Of a stretch of 64,000 bases of DNA, positions 8,271 to 16,814 are shown piece after piece (the stretch's first letter is position 1; every line of letters starts with the position of its first letter). Both the position numbers and the translations under genes were made by a program. This DNA comes from Paenibacillus crassostreae (GTDB lineage: Bacteria > Bacillota > Bacilli > Paenibacillales > Paenibacillaceae). Under the pieces are notes generated by a model, which did not search any database, was not told where the DNA came from, and saw only the letters and a list, made by a program, of their open reading frames with translations. Where the stretch lies: positions 3,286,001 to 3,350,000 of the forward strand of contig NZ_CP017770.1 of assembly GCF_001857945.1 (NCBI RefSeq), written 5' to 3'.

Positions 8271-10103
8271 ATGTGTGGTATCGTTGGATATATTGGAAAT
8301 GGAAGTACTCAATCCGTCTTAGTTGAGGGACTAAAGAAATTAGAATATCGTGGGTATGATTCAGCAGGAATTGCTGTATTTACAAATAAAGGACTTGAAG
8401 TTGTTAAAGCACAGGGCCGTCTAGTTAATTTGGAAGCGAAGCTAGAGGATGAGCCATTAGTAGGTACAGCTGGAATTGGTCATACACGTTGGGCGACTCA
8501 CGGAAAACCATCGGATGCCAATTCACATCCGCACACGGATGAAAGCCAGAAATTCTCCGTTGTTCATAACGGGATTGTTGAGAATTATCTGGATTTGAAA
8601 GATGAATTGATTGCTCAAGGTCATACCTTCACTTCAGAGACAGACACCGAGATTATTGCACATCTTATTGCACGTGCCTATGATGGTGATATTGTTAAAG
8701 CAGTACGAGAAGCAATTACTCATATGCGTGGTGCTTTTGCATTAGGCGTATTAACAGAGTATGAACCAACTAAATTAGTTGCCGTTCGACAAGCAAGCCC
8801 ATTAATTATCGGTCTTGGAGATGGAGAGAATTTTATCGGTTCTGATATTCCAGCTATTCTCGAATATACGCGTAATGTGTATATTCTGAATGATGGTGAA
8901 ATGGCCGTATTGACCCAAGATTCCGTCGAATTAATGACTATTGAAGGGAATTTTATTTCTCGGGAAATGATTCATGTCGATTGGGATGCTGTAACAGCAG
9001 AAAAGGGCGGCTTCGAGTATTTCATGTTGAAGGAAATTCATGAACAACCCAAAGCTTACCGTGATACTATGCTTGGCCGGATTGATGAACAAGGGGAGAA
9101 AGTTATTCTTCCTGAGTTGAAATTAACACCGGACCAGATTATGAATATACGTAACATACAGATTATTGGCTGTGGAACTGCTTATCATGCAGGTCTTGTC
9201 GGACGTAATGTGATTGAGACATTGGTACGTATTCCTGTGGAGACAGATGTAGCTTCAGAATACCGTTATCGCTCTCCAATCGTTTCACCTGATACTTTAG
9301 TTATTGTTGTTAGCCAATCAGGAGAAACAGCAGATACACTTGCGGCATTACGTGAAGCAAAAGCGAATGGTGCTCATGTATTAGCTATTACTAACGTTGT
9401 AGGTAGCTCTATAGCGCGTGACGCAGATGATGTGATTGCGACATTGGCTGGACCTGAAATTGCCGTCGCTTCGACAAAAGCTTATACATCCCAATTGATT
9501 GCATTCTACTTATTGGGACTATATTTAGCTGAAGTTCGTGGCACACAGACGCCAGAAGCGGTTAAGGAAATGATTCAAGCAATGCAAGCATTGCCTGAAC
9601 AATTAGATATGATGTTGGAGCAATCCGAGTCTATTAAAGCCTATGCAGAACAAATTTCACATCATGAACATTTATTCTTCATTGGCCGCGGGTTGGATTT
9701 TGCAGTAGCGCAAGAAGGATCCTTGAAACTCAAGGAAATCTCATACATTCACTCTGAGGCATACCCAGCGGGTGAATTGAAACATGGAACGCTAGCGTTG
9801 ATTGAAGACGGAACACCTGTTATTGCTTTGGTAACTCAAGAATCTGTTCTGGAAAAAACGGTTAGCAATATTAAGGAAGTAAGTGCTCGTGGAGCGGATA
9901 TCATGGTAATTACGTATGAAGAGCACGCAGCGACCCTTCTGAAGTCCGTAGATCAAGTCTTTGTCATTCCTAAGACATTGCCACTCCTAAGCCCAGCATT
10001 AGCTGTAGTATCACTACAACTGCTGTCTTACTACGCATCCCTTGCACTAGGTAATGATGTAGATAAACCACGTAACTTGGCGAAGAGCGTGACTGTAGAG
10101 TAG
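8271..10103 (+). CDS. glmS: Glutamine--fructose-6-phosphate aminotransferase GlmS
   Basis: GlmS makes glucosamine-6-phosphate from fructose-6-phosphate and glutamine, committing carbon to cell-wall amino sugars. The 610 residues begin MCGIVGYIG, where Cys2 becomes the N-terminal nucleophile of the glutaminase domain; HTRWATHG and HNGIVENY belong to the same domain. Two SIS sugar-isomerase domains follow (CGTAYHAG, VSQSGETADT, and AVAQEGSLKLKEISYIHSEAY), ending in the family tail KPRNLAKSVTVE. The ATG is preceded by GGGAGGA. Expression is controlled by the ribozyme in its leader. Confidence 0.98.
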   Translation: MCGIVGYIGNGSTQSVLVEGLKKLEYRGYDSAGIAVFTNKGLEVVKAQGRLVNLEAKLEDEPLVGTAGIGHTRWATHGKPSDANSHPHTDESQKFSVVHNGIVENYLDLKDELIAQGHTFTSETDTEIIAHLIARAYDGDIVKAVREAITHMRGAFALGVLTEYEPTKLVAVRQASPLIIGLGDGENFIGSDIPAILEYTRNVYILNDGEMAVLTQDSVELMTIEGNFISREMIHVDWDAVTAEKGGFEYFMLKEIHEQPKAYRDTMLGRIDEQGEKVILPELKLTPDQIMNIRNIQIIGCGTAYHAGLVGRNVIETLVRIPVETDVASEYRYRSPIVSPDTLVIVVSQSGETADTLAALREAKANGAHVLAITNVVGSSIARDADDVIATLAGPEIAVASTKAYTSQLIAFYLLGLYLAEVRGTQTPEAVKEMIQAMQALPEQLDMMLEQSESIKAYAEQISHHEHLFFIGRGLDFAVAQEGSLKLKEISYIHSEAYPAGELKHGTLALIEDGTPVIALVTQESVLEKTVSNIKEVSARGADIMVITYEEHAATLLKSVDQVFVIPKTLPLLSPALAVVSLQLLSYYASLALGNDVDKPRNLAKSVTVE

Positions 10104-10144
10104 TAGAGTTGGAATCGACAACATGTTGTGTTCAGAGACATTAA

Positions 10145-10224
10145 TGTTGGTACCTAAACATTATAGTTAGTGTCTTTACACAAGAGTTAGTACCTTTACA
10201 ATAAAGTTAGTATCTGGTGTTCGG
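10145..10224 (+). repeat. Four degenerate 20-bp tandem repeats
   Basis: Four adjacent 20-bp units start at 10145, 10165, 10185 and 10205, each beginning (A/T)GTT(A/G)GTRYCT (for example AGTTAGTACCTTTACAATAA at 10185). The first and last are the most divergent. The period is about two helical turns. They lie between glmS and its terminator. Confidence 0.7.
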
Positions 10225-10236
10225 TGTTAAAATAGA

Positions 10237-10251
10237 CGCAAACCGTTTGCG
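10237..10251. promoter_or_regulatory. 15-bp palindrome resembling a LacI-family operator
   Basis: CGCAAAC-C-GTTTGCG is a perfect 7-bp inverted repeat around one base. It resembles LacI/GalR operators, but no promoter or gene lies directly downstream, so it may be a relic or chance. Confidence 0.3.
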
Positions 10252-10305
10252 ATGGTTTAATTCAAGGTACTAAGAAGATAATTAACAGCAATTTAATACA
10301 CTTAG

Positions 10306-10344
10306 AAAAGTCCCGATGATAATGTCGGGGCTTTTCTTTTTTTT
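10306..10344 (+). terminator. Terminator of glmS
   Basis: AAAAGTCCCGA (10306-10316) pairs with TCGGGGCTTTT (10325-10335, one G-U pair), then a long T-rich run. Confidence 0.9.
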
Positions 10345-10650
10345 GAATGGTGACGAAAAGATAGTTGGTGGAAATATTTTTAATATGCAATATATGATAA
10401 GGATGAGATTTGAAAATAAAGTGTTAGACTCATCATTAAGCTCACGGGCAGGATAGTTAATAGATAAATTTTCTCTTTTCCTAAATCTTAAGATAAATGC
10501 TAATCTAATATGGCTTCGTGATTAAACGGGAGTGATTCGAGTAGGATTTTATGGGGCATATTATTGGTCAACTGATAGGGTATTAAGTGATATAGTAAAT
10601 ATAGAAAGAATGGTACGAGTTATTGAATATCTCATTGAGGAGGGGAATCT

Positions 10651-10830
10651 ATGGATGATGAAAAACCCACTGATCATATTAAAAATAATGAGGTTCAATT
10701 TTATTATGACAGAATATTGCAAAAGGTTTCTTCAAATATAAGACACAAATACAATTCTAGTGACTACATCTATTTAGGACAAGAGGGCAAGTATATAGCA
10801 TTAGTTATGTTTGATGACTACAAAATTTAA
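10651..10830 (+). CDS. Small unknown protein, 59 residues
   Basis: ATG 10651 is preceded by the strong ribosome binding site GAGGAGGGG ending about 5 nt upstream. The 59-residue product begins MDDEKPTDHIKNNE and ends ALVMFDDYKI; it is polar, with many Y, N and K, and has no signal or membrane segment. I do not recognise a family. It overlaps, in another frame, an open stretch at 10532-10741 that starts with a GTG and has less convincing initiation. It stands alone between the glmS terminator and the WYL regulator. Confidence 0.5.
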   Translation: MDDEKPTDHIKNNEVQFYYDRILQKVSSNIRHKYNSSDYIYLGQEGKYIALVMFDDYKI

Positions 10831-11371
10831 TTTTATAGTGCTATATCTTTGACTTATAGATGTACTCAAAATCCGTTAAATCAGTTTGAATATCTTGATA
10901 TAGCATCTATACATAAAATTCTTATACAAGTTTAATGTTATTATATAATCACTACGCAAATTCGGATAAATTCAGTAAAGAATCAATGCTTGTTCAATTA
11001 TTTGAATTTAATTTACCGCAGTTTTAGTCAATAACTATGTAAAGCTTATGAAATTGCTTTGTTAACTGAATTTTATACACTTGCTCTTAAAAATCCGACT
11101 GACACTATTTTATAGTACAATGTCTCAACTAACGGGCAGCTTAGTTTAAGATCATACTCGGTGAACTGTATCACAAGTTGTGGTAAATCAGAAAGTTGAG
11201 TTGAGAGTAAAAGCAGCAATGTTAAAAATTGCAGATTGTTGTTTAAGTTACGGGAGTCGACACACATTGAATGCTACGTGAGGATTGAAAGGCTGAAAGA
11301 TTGATGAATAAAGGGATGCAGGCGATTCGCAAAGCAAATAAGCGATCCTAATAAAAGATGAGGTATATGTG
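10831..11371. other. AT-rich stretch with no convincing gene
   Basis: About 540 bp with scattered stops in all frames. A 30-residue open frame ends near 11027, and a minus-strand open frame covers 11073-11267; neither has a ribosome binding site or recognisable family. The segment about 11151-11188 (GGTGAACT...CAAGTTG...TGGTAAAT) resembles 45603-45632 in front of the 817-residue gene. Probably decayed DNA. Confidence 0.4.
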
Positions 11372-12334
11372 ATGCCAAAAAACGATAATATGCTGGCAAT
11401 CCTATGGATGCTGAATTCGGGCGTTAAAATGACCGCAAAAAAAATATCCGAAAAGTTAGAAATAAATATAAGGACAGTCTATCGGTATATTGATGCGCTA
11501 GGTGCCAGTGGAGTGCCTATAATATCCGACACTGGTCATAATGGCGGGTATAGCTTGCTGAATAATTTTATCAGAGCACCTCTGCTATTTGATATTGAAG
11601 AAAAAAAAGCACTTCTTCAAGCTGCTGTTTTTGCAAAAGAAGCCGGATATCCTTTGAGTGAGGCATTAGATAATGCGACATCCAAATTGAAAATGTATTC
11701 GAATCAGGAACAGGAAAGTGTTCTCAGCCGTCATTTAGCCGGATTTGAAGTTATAAACCGTATGGGAGACCCATCTATTCAGCCAGTATTGGCGGAATTG
11801 GAGCAAGCTGTAGCAAACGAATTCTCTGTAGAAATTGATTATCGCACACGTCGTGATGATCAACCCAAGACTAGGGTGATAGATCCCTATGGAATGGTTT
11901 ACTGGAACAATAAATGGTATATTGTTGCCTTTTGCCACCTGAGAAATGAGATCCGCAGCTTTCGGGTAGAACGGATTTTACAAATCAAGCGTACTCAAAA
12001 CATATTTAAGCGTTCCGAAGCTTTTTTGGCTCGGGAATTTTTTTTGCGAAATCTATTACCTGATTTAGTCGGCAAGGACGGGTTAATTGCTTTAATTATC
12101 GAAGGTAGGTCAGAGGCGTTGGATGACTTATGCCTGCATTGGTTTTTGGGGCATCATCTGAAAGAGCGTACATCAAATCAAGCAATCTTTTTACTTGAGG
12201 AAAAATCAATTCATACCTATGTTCCTAATTTTCTCTTATCCTACGGGAAATCTATTCAAGTAATCGAACCACAGAGTTTGAAGGAAAAACTTGTTGGTGT
12301 CGTGTCGGAGTTAATGGAATATTATCAACTTTAA
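11372..12334 (+). CDS. HTH/WYL-domain transcriptional regulator (YafY-like)
   Basis: This is a DNA-binding regulator with an N-terminal HTH_11 domain (TAKKISEKLEINIRTVYRYIDALGASGVPI, about residues 20-50) and a C-terminal WYL ligand-sensing domain including WNNKWYIVAFCHLRNEIRSF. ATG 11372 is placed 8 nt after GATGAGG; the adjacent GTG 11369 is also possible. A hairpin terminator follows, then a DJ-1/PfpI gene on the same strand that may be its target, as such pairs are common. Ligand unknown. Confidence 0.85.
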   Translation: MPKNDNMLAILWMLNSGVKMTAKKISEKLEINIRTVYRYIDALGASGVPIISDTGHNGGYSLLNNFIRAPLLFDIEEKKALLQAAVFAKEAGYPLSEALDNATSKLKMYSNQEQESVLSRHLAGFEVINRMGDPSIQPVLAELEQAVANEFSVEIDYRTRRDDQPKTRVIDPYGMVYWNNKWYIVAFCHLRNEIRSFRVERILQIKRTQNIFKRSEAFLAREFFLRNLLPDLVGKDGLIALIIEGRSEALDDLCLHWFLGHHLKERTSNQAIFLLEEKSIHTYVPNFLLSYGKSIQVIEPQSLKEKLVGVVSELMEYYQL

Positions 12335-12337
12335 TAG

Positions 12338-12370
12338 CTTCACTGACAGCGGATGTCAGTGAAGTCGTTT
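12338..12370 (+). terminator. Terminator after WYL regulator
   Basis: An 11-bp perfect stem, CTTCACTGACA with TGTCAGTGAAG, with loop GCGGA, is followed by TCGTTTTA. Confidence 0.75.
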
Positions 12371-12447
12371 TATAATGATGATAATCATTGATTACCGATG
12401 GATGGTTGGTATCACTTGATGAATTGTAAAATAAGGAGAACTTGCAA

Positions 12448-13074
12448 ATGAATAATACGGTATATCTTTATGTGTTTGACACAATGGCAGACTGGGAAAT
12501 AGGCTACTTAACTGCCGAACTGAACTCGGGAAGATATTATAAAAAGGGGCTGGCCCCATCAAAAATAGTTACCGTGGGAATTGATAAGACTCCAGTAACT
12601 ACAATGGGCGGATTGAAAATACTGCCTGACATCAAATTGGATGAGTGCAGCATTGAAAGATCAGATCTATTGATTTTACCCGGTGGAGATACATGGACAG
12701 AAACCATTCACCACCCTCTCTTAAAAATCGCTGAGAGGTGTTTAAGGGAAGGTATATGGGTTGCAGCGATTTGTGGTGCTACAATGGGACTTGCCCAGAC
12801 AGGATTGCTGAATTCACGTGGGCATACAAGCAATGATCTGGAATACCTTAAAATGATCTGTCCCACTTATACAGGAGAAAAGTATTACAAAATGGAGTCT
12901 GCTGTAACTGATGGAAAACTGATCACTGCATCTGGAATAGCTCCGTTGGAGTTTTCTGTACACGTCTTGAAAGCTCTGGGTGTGTTTTCTTCAAAAACAT
13001 TAGATGCCTGGTATAGTCTTAATAAGACTCATGAATCCAAATATTTCTATGAGTTGATGAATTCAATCCAATGA
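12448..13074 (+). CDS. DJ-1/PfpI family protein (class I glutamine amidotransferase-like)
   Basis: A cytoplasmic DJ-1/PfpI-superfamily protein, 208 residues, similar to the YoaZ type. The nucleophile elbow AAICGATMGLAQTG contains the conserved cysteine, and LLILPGGDTW precedes it as in the family. The substrate (protein glycation damage, stress defence or another reaction) cannot be told from sequence. ATG 12448 follows AAGGAGA at 8 nt; a TTG two codons upstream is less likely. Its neighbour upstream is a WYL regulator separated by a terminator. Confidence 0.82.
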   Translation: MNNTVYLYVFDTMADWEIGYLTAELNSGRYYKKGLAPSKIVTVGIDKTPVTTMGGLKILPDIKLDECSIERSDLLILPGGDTWTETIHHPLLKIAERCLREGIWVAAICGATMGLAQTGLLNSRGHTSNDLEYLKMICPTYTGEKYYKMESAVTDGKLITASGIAPLEFSVHVLKALGVFSSKTLDAWYSLNKTHESKYFYELMNSIQ

Positions 13075-13155
13075 AGGTAAGGATATTACTGAATATCCTG
13101 ATGGAAATGGCAATAAAATAAGTGTCATGCGGAATTAGATTTTGGGAGGTGTAAA

Positions 13156-13686
13156 ATGATCTATTTAGAAACCTCGAGATTGCAATTACGTGACTGGGAA
13201 GAAACCGATTTAGAGCCATTTAGTCGACTAAATGCGGATGAAAAGGTTATGAGGTATTTTCCTAAAACCTTATCAATCGAAGAAACAAATGTGTTCTATA
13301 AATCAATTATATCCGAGTTTAAAGAATGTGGGTTTGGGTTGTATGCAATTGAAGCAAAGGAAAATAAAGAGTTTATAGGGTTTATAGGATTTCATAGGGC
13401 AACATTTGAGGCTGATTTTACACCGTGTATAGAAATTGCATGGCGACTGAAAAAAGAAGCTTGGGGAAAAGGATATGCAACTGAGGGGGCGACAGCCTGT
13501 TTACATTATGGATTTAAAGAATTGGGTTTTAATGATATTTATAGTTTTACAGCCGATGTTAATCAGCCTTCGAAAAACGTAATGATAAAAATTGGTATGA
13601 AATTTATTAAAACTTTCAATCACCCGAAAGTTAAGAAAGATAGCCTATTAAGAAAACACGTTCTATTTCATATAAATCAAAAATAA
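13156..13686 (+). CDS. GNAT N-acetyltransferase (RimJ/RimL-like)
   Basis: An acetyl-CoA-dependent N-acetyltransferase of the RimJ/RimL branch, 176 residues. It starts MIYLETSRLQLRDWEETD, the usual beginning of this branch, and carries the acetyl-CoA loop AWGKGYATEGA followed by a tail with NVMIKIGMKF. GGGAGG lies 7 nt before ATG 13156. It could acetylate a ribosomal protein N-terminus or a small molecule; the target is unknown. It stands alone. Confidence 0.88.
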   Translation: MIYLETSRLQLRDWEETDLEPFSRLNADEKVMRYFPKTLSIEETNVFYKSIISEFKECGFGLYAIEAKENKEFIGFIGFHRATFEADFTPCIEIAWRLKKEAWGKGYATEGATACLHYGFKELGFNDIYSFTADVNQPSKNVMIKIGMKFIKTFNHPKVKKDSLLRKHVLFHINQK

Positions 13687-13909
13687 ATTTGCTAAAGGGA
13701 AACCTTGGTTTAAGAAAGGTATTGTGTCGTAGTTCGAACATGTTGTTCAATAAATATAAACCTTTTCTTTCTTAATCGGGCCTTTAATGAAGTAATGAAA
13801 AAGCCTAATTTCTCTATTAATTGGTTTATTCTGATGAGTTTTTATGTCCATAGTAGAGGGTGTTATGTCTTCTTCAACTATGGGTGATTTAGTGAAACAA
13901 GACAATCTA

Positions 13910-13950
13910 AAAAAAGTCGGATCCTTAGCGTATGGGAATTCGACTTTTTT
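13910..13950. terminator. Bidirectional hairpin terminator
   Basis: AAAAAAGTCG (13910-13919) and CGACTTTTTT (13941-13950) form a 10-bp stem with A and T runs on both sides. It overlaps the first copy of a 50-bp repeat (13924). The rest of 13687-14077 shows no gene. Confidence 0.7.
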
Positions 13951-13973
13951 AGGCTAAAATTTGCTTAGCGTAC
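13924..13973 (+). repeat. Dispersed 50-bp repeat, copy 1
   Basis: The copy has CTTAGCGTA at both ends (13924 and 13964, 40 bp apart), with GGGAATTCGACTTTTTT and AAAATTTG between. A diverged second copy is at 14689-14739. The pair brackets the mepB-like gene. Confidence 0.6.
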
Positions 13974-14077
13974 AAAAATTCCACACTTGCAACATACGTA
14001 ATTGCACTAGATTAATATACAATTGATGATTTTACAACACAAAGGAAACATAATAGACTCCTTAGAAAGAAGGGTAT

Positions 14078-14641
14078 ATGACTACTTATAAATCGGAAAA
14101 GAAATTGGAGTATGGTCAAATTGTTGACCCAGCCATAAACCTCCTGCCGAATCATTTGGAAATGGCTATTAAACATGTATATGAAGCTATTGGAATGACA
14201 GTGACGAAAGAGGCTATTCGAGAACCAGAATGTGCTGAGTATGGTGCTTGCAGTCTTGAAATCGAAGGTAAAGATATCGTTTTTCGTGAAGCAAAGACAA
14301 CACCAGTTAAAATAGGTCAATTCGTAACAATATGGAAACGTCCGATCGATGAAATTATTCCGTTTGATAGCACTGATAATGTGGATTTTATCGTGATAGG
14401 TGTGAGTGATTCACAAAATCAAGGCCAGTTTGTTTTTGATAAAAGAATACTCATCGAGAAGGGGATTATGTCTCATAATGGAAAAAAAGGAAAGACGGCT
14501 TTTCGTGTCTATCCGCCGTGGACTAAACCTGTAGTCAAACAGGCTGTTAAGACACAGCAATGGCAACTCCGTTATTTTTTTCCTTTTGGATCAAATGTAG
14601 CTATTGATCAAGAAAGCATACGTAAACTTTTTAATCCCTAA
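14078..14641 (+). CDS. mepB: MepB family protein
   Basis: A 187-residue protein of the MepB family, named after the third gene of the staphylococcal mepRAB multidrug-resistance operon; its biochemical role is not established. Family-like segments are EYGACSLEIEGKDIVFREAKTTP, TIWKRP, IEKGIMS and KGKTAFRVYPPW. Unlike in Staphylococcus, no MepR or MepA neighbour is present; it stands alone, bracketed by two copies of a 50-bp repeat. ATG 14078 is preceded by AGAAGG about 5 nt upstream. Confidence 0.85.
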   Translation: MTTYKSEKKLEYGQIVDPAINLLPNHLEMAIKHVYEAIGMTVTKEAIREPECAEYGACSLEIEGKDIVFREAKTTPVKIGQFVTIWKRPIDEIIPFDSTDNVDFIVIGVSDSQNQGQFVFDKRILIEKGIMSHNGKKGKTAFRVYPPWTKPVVKQAVKTQQWQLRYFFPFGSNVAIDQESIRKLFNP

Positions 14642-14688
14642 TGGTTTAATTCTCCGCTGCTTGCAGCGTAACCAAGTAAATTGAATTT

Positions 14689-14739
14689 CTTAGCGTAGGA
14701 AAAATCGGCTTTCTCCATGTCGAAATTTGCTTAGCATAC
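14689..14739 (+). repeat. Dispersed 50-bp repeat, copy 2
   Basis: CTTAGCGTA (14689) and CTTAGCATA (14730) are 41 bp apart with GGAAAAATCGGCTTTCT and GAAATTTG between, matching the plan of the copy at 13924-13973. Confidence 0.55.
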
Positions 14740-14776
14740 GTTATCAAGACCTAAATTGTATAAAGTCATAGAAAAT

Positions 14777-14820
14777 AAAGGATGATACATATTAGTCATG
14801 TACAATATGTATCATCCTTT
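14777..14820. terminator. 17-bp perfect hairpin between convergent genes
   Basis: AAAGGATGATACATATT (14777-14793) is perfectly complementary to AATATGTATCATCCTTT (14804-14820). It lies between mepB (+) and dinB (-), so it may terminate read-through from mepB. T-tracts are short. Confidence 0.55.
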
Positions 14821-14841
14821 AGCTTCCGTTCAATAAGTTCA

Positions 14842-14877
14842 ACAAAAAGAAGCGTTAATCCTTTTTGAATTAACGCT
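14842..14877 (-). terminator. Terminator of the DinB-family gene
   Basis: On the minus strand AGCGTTAAT pairs with ATTAACGCT (9 bp) and is followed by TCTTTTTGTT, 20 bp after the stop codon. Confidence 0.75.
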
Positions 14878-14896
14878 ACCCTTTAACACCATATTA

Positions 14897-15400
14897 TTAT
14901 AGAGGTGGATTTTCCACCCCAAATTGAATCCAATCTTCTTTTGGCGGTCCATAAACTCCGAAAGGTTTTATTCCTGCTTGGCGCATAAGAACAGTAACTT
15001 GTCCACGGTGATGAACGATGTGCTTGATAAGTCCCATAATAATCGTAGCATTTGATTGTTCTCTTCGAAATGCAGTTTGTACTTCCTTTAAGGATTCGTC
15101 AGTCCATTGTTGTTCAATGACTTTGGTTGCATTTGAACTTACATTTTTAAAGGTTTCAGCAATTTCTTTAGCAGATGTTGGGACATCTTCTGCATTTTTT
15201 ACTACATCTATCTTCAACCCGAATTCAGCCAAGTATTCTGGAATACTTGTTGTTAAATGCCATGCAATTCTTCCTAGTGTACGACCTTCTGAATAAACTT
15301 GTTGTTTCAATGAGTCATCTGTCAAACCATCTAAAACGTTTTGAGTTAATATAGCTTCCTTGTTCCATTCATTAATGAAATTTGAAATTGTTACATACAT
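14897..15400 (-). CDS. DinB-family protein (putative metal-dependent enzyme)
   Basis: A 167-residue four-helix-bundle protein of the DinB/YfiT type. Candidate metal-binding histidines are in GRIAWHLTTSIPEY and in KHIVHHRGQVTVLMRQAG, the usual triad positions; the tail GVYGPPKEDWIQFG is also typical. Members act as thiol-dependent transferases or hydrolases, and which applies here is unknown. I start at 15400 (MYVTISNFI), 8 nt after GGAGGG; an ATG at 15415 overlaps that site. It is divergent from a WYL regulator, with a 19-bp palindrome between them, so it is probably that regulator's target. Confidence 0.85.
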   Translation of the reverse strand: MYVTISNFINEWNKEAILTQNVLDGLTDDSLKQQVYSEGRTLGRIAWHLTTSIPEYLAEFGLKIDVVKNAEDVPTSAKEIAETFKNVSSNATKVIEQQWTDESLKEVQTAFRREQSNATIIMGLIKHIVHHRGQVTVLMRQAGIKPFGVYGPPKEDWIQFGVENPPL

Positions 15401-15484
15401 ATATAATCCCTCCATAATTTATTTCCAAAGACCTTTAATGAAACGTTTTTCCTCCTTATTCTTTATCTATTTTTCATTATATAT

Positions 15485-15509
15485 TATAATAGTGACAATC
15501 TTTGTCACT
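15485..15509 (+). promoter_or_regulatory. Promoter -10 and 19-bp operator of WYL regulator
   Basis: TATAAT (15485-15490) is directly followed by the perfect palindrome AGTGACAA-TCT-TTGTCACT (15491-15509). The palindrome would cover the transcript start of the rightward gene and lies in the 130-bp divergent gap with dinB, consistent with autorepression and control of dinB. The -35 is poor. Confidence 0.65.
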
Positions 15510-15530
15510 GTTATTTATTAGGAGGTATGC

Positions 15531-16475
15531 ATGTCTAAAGCAAAAAGATTAAATGAAATGATCATGATGGTTAATCGAAAAAAAAGATTTACAGTTAGAG
15601 AATTAGCACAAGAGTTTGGGGTATCAAAAAGAACTATTTTAAGAGACTTGCAAGAATTGAGTGAGATGGGGGTACCATTATACTCTGAAGTAGGTCCACA
15701 TGGAGGTTATCAAGTCTTAAATGAAAGAATTCTTCCTCCCATCGTATTTAGTGAGGATGAAACTGTTTCGATATTTTTTGCCATTCATGCATTAAGACAT
15801 TATATTTCTCTTCCATTTGATATTGAGTATGAATCAATAAAAAAGAAATTTTATTTAAATCTTTCCGGTGATATTAGAGACACAATTGATCGAATGCAAG
15901 ATAGAATTGATTTTGTATCTATACATCAACAAGAAAAAATCCCATTTTTAAAACAGCTATTAGATGCGGCAATTCAACAAGACCGTCTAATAATTAGTTA
16001 TGAAACAAATGGAAAGACTAGCATAAGAAGTATTCAACCGATTGGTATTTATGCAAATGAAGGAAAGTGGTATTGTCCATCTTATTGTTTTTTTAGAAAA
16101 GAATATCGAGTTTTCAGATGTGATCGTATAAAATCGGTAGAACGTGATGAAAAAAATGATCCCATTGACTTATCGAATATTAATTTAAAGAATCGTTTTT
16201 CAATTATTAATCAGAGTAAGGAAACGATGGAAATATATGTGGAGTTAACTGAAAGTGGAGTAGAAAAATTTCAATCTGTTAATTGGCCAAATATTCATTT
16301 AAGAAAAAGGGAAGATGGATCAGGATTTATAAAAGGTATGATTGCAAAACATGATATTAACTTTTTATCAAATTACTTTATCGCATATGGAGAAAATGCG
16401 ATTATTAAGGAGCCTTTTGAATTAATTGAAAGTACAAAAGAAATATTAAACAAAGTATTAAATCTGTATAACTAA
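15531..16475 (+). CDS. HTH/WYL-domain transcriptional regulator
   Basis: A second YafY-like regulator, 314 residues. The N-terminal HTH (TVRELAQEFGVSKRTILRDLQELSEMGVPLY) is followed by GPHGGYQVL and a WYL domain with NEGKWYCPSYCFFRKEYRVFRCDRI. AGGAGG sits just before ATG 15531. It diverges from the dinB-like gene over an intergenic palindrome that is a likely operator. It is A/T-richer than the first WYL regulator at 11372, so the two are not a recent duplication. Confidence 0.87.
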   Translation: MSKAKRLNEMIMMVNRKKRFTVRELAQEFGVSKRTILRDLQELSEMGVPLYSEVGPHGGYQVLNERILPPIVFSEDETVSIFFAIHALRHYISLPFDIEYESIKKKFYLNLSGDIRDTIDRMQDRIDFVSIHQQEKIPFLKQLLDAAIQQDRLIISYETNGKTSIRSIQPIGIYANEGKWYCPSYCFFRKEYRVFRCDRIKSVERDEKNDPIDLSNINLKNRFSIINQSKETMEIYVELTESGVEKFQSVNWPNIHLRKREDGSGFIKGMIAKHDINFLSNYFIAYGENAIIKEPFELIESTKEILNKVLNLYN

Positions 16476-16549
16476 TTCAGTTCCTAAATTACACTTAGAA
16501 TAAAAAGTTTGATTTAAATTCAAAAATAAAAGAAAAAACTTGTGAGGTG

Positions 16550-16745
16550 CAAAAATTTAGCTTTGCTAATTCCTGCTTCTTCTGCAACACTATTAAAGTT
16601 AATTTTACCATTGGCTCAGATGAGCCTTTGAATCGCATCATCAACTGTTTTACGAGTCTTTACTTTTCTTGCTTCATATACTTGTTTCAAATGCTCTATA
16701 CGGTCATATTTAGTGACTGCTATATGGATTCCGTAACCATCCGAT
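16550..16745 (-). pseudogene. Fragment of a Tn554-type accessory gene (DUF6262/TnpC-like)
   Basis: Read on the minus strand, the frame gives YDRIEHLKQVYEARKVKTRK, then VDDAIQRLI, a stop, and ANGKINFNSVAEEAGISKAK before similarity ends. This is the hallmark of DUF6262 proteins that accompany Tn554-family tyrosine recombinases, where an asparagine or similar residue replaces the stop. No recombinase gene is present. A dead remnant of a mobile element. Confidence 0.55.
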
Positions 16746-16814
16746 AAACTCTGCTAGGTCGTGTAAGATAATCTCCATGTAATCGAACCATCGATTCAAT
16801 ATGGCGAATAGAGT

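Noticed and set aside
10145..10224. Tandem repeats considered as a CRISPR array.
   Set aside because: The units abut without spacers, are degenerate and only 20 bp long, and no cas genes are present.
10532..10741. GTG-started 69-codon frame overlapping the 59-residue small gene.
   Set aside because: Its ribosome binding site is weak, and the overlapping frame at 10651 has a far stronger one; kept only as an alternative.
11073..11267. Minus-strand 64-codon leucine-rich frame.
   Set aside because: No initiation signal, no family resemblance, and it lies in what looks like decayed DNA.
14012..14320. Minus-strand open frame of 102 codons opposite the mepB-like gene.
   Set aside because: It overlaps a well-supported family gene antisense; its F/S/C-rich composition is typical of a shadow frame.
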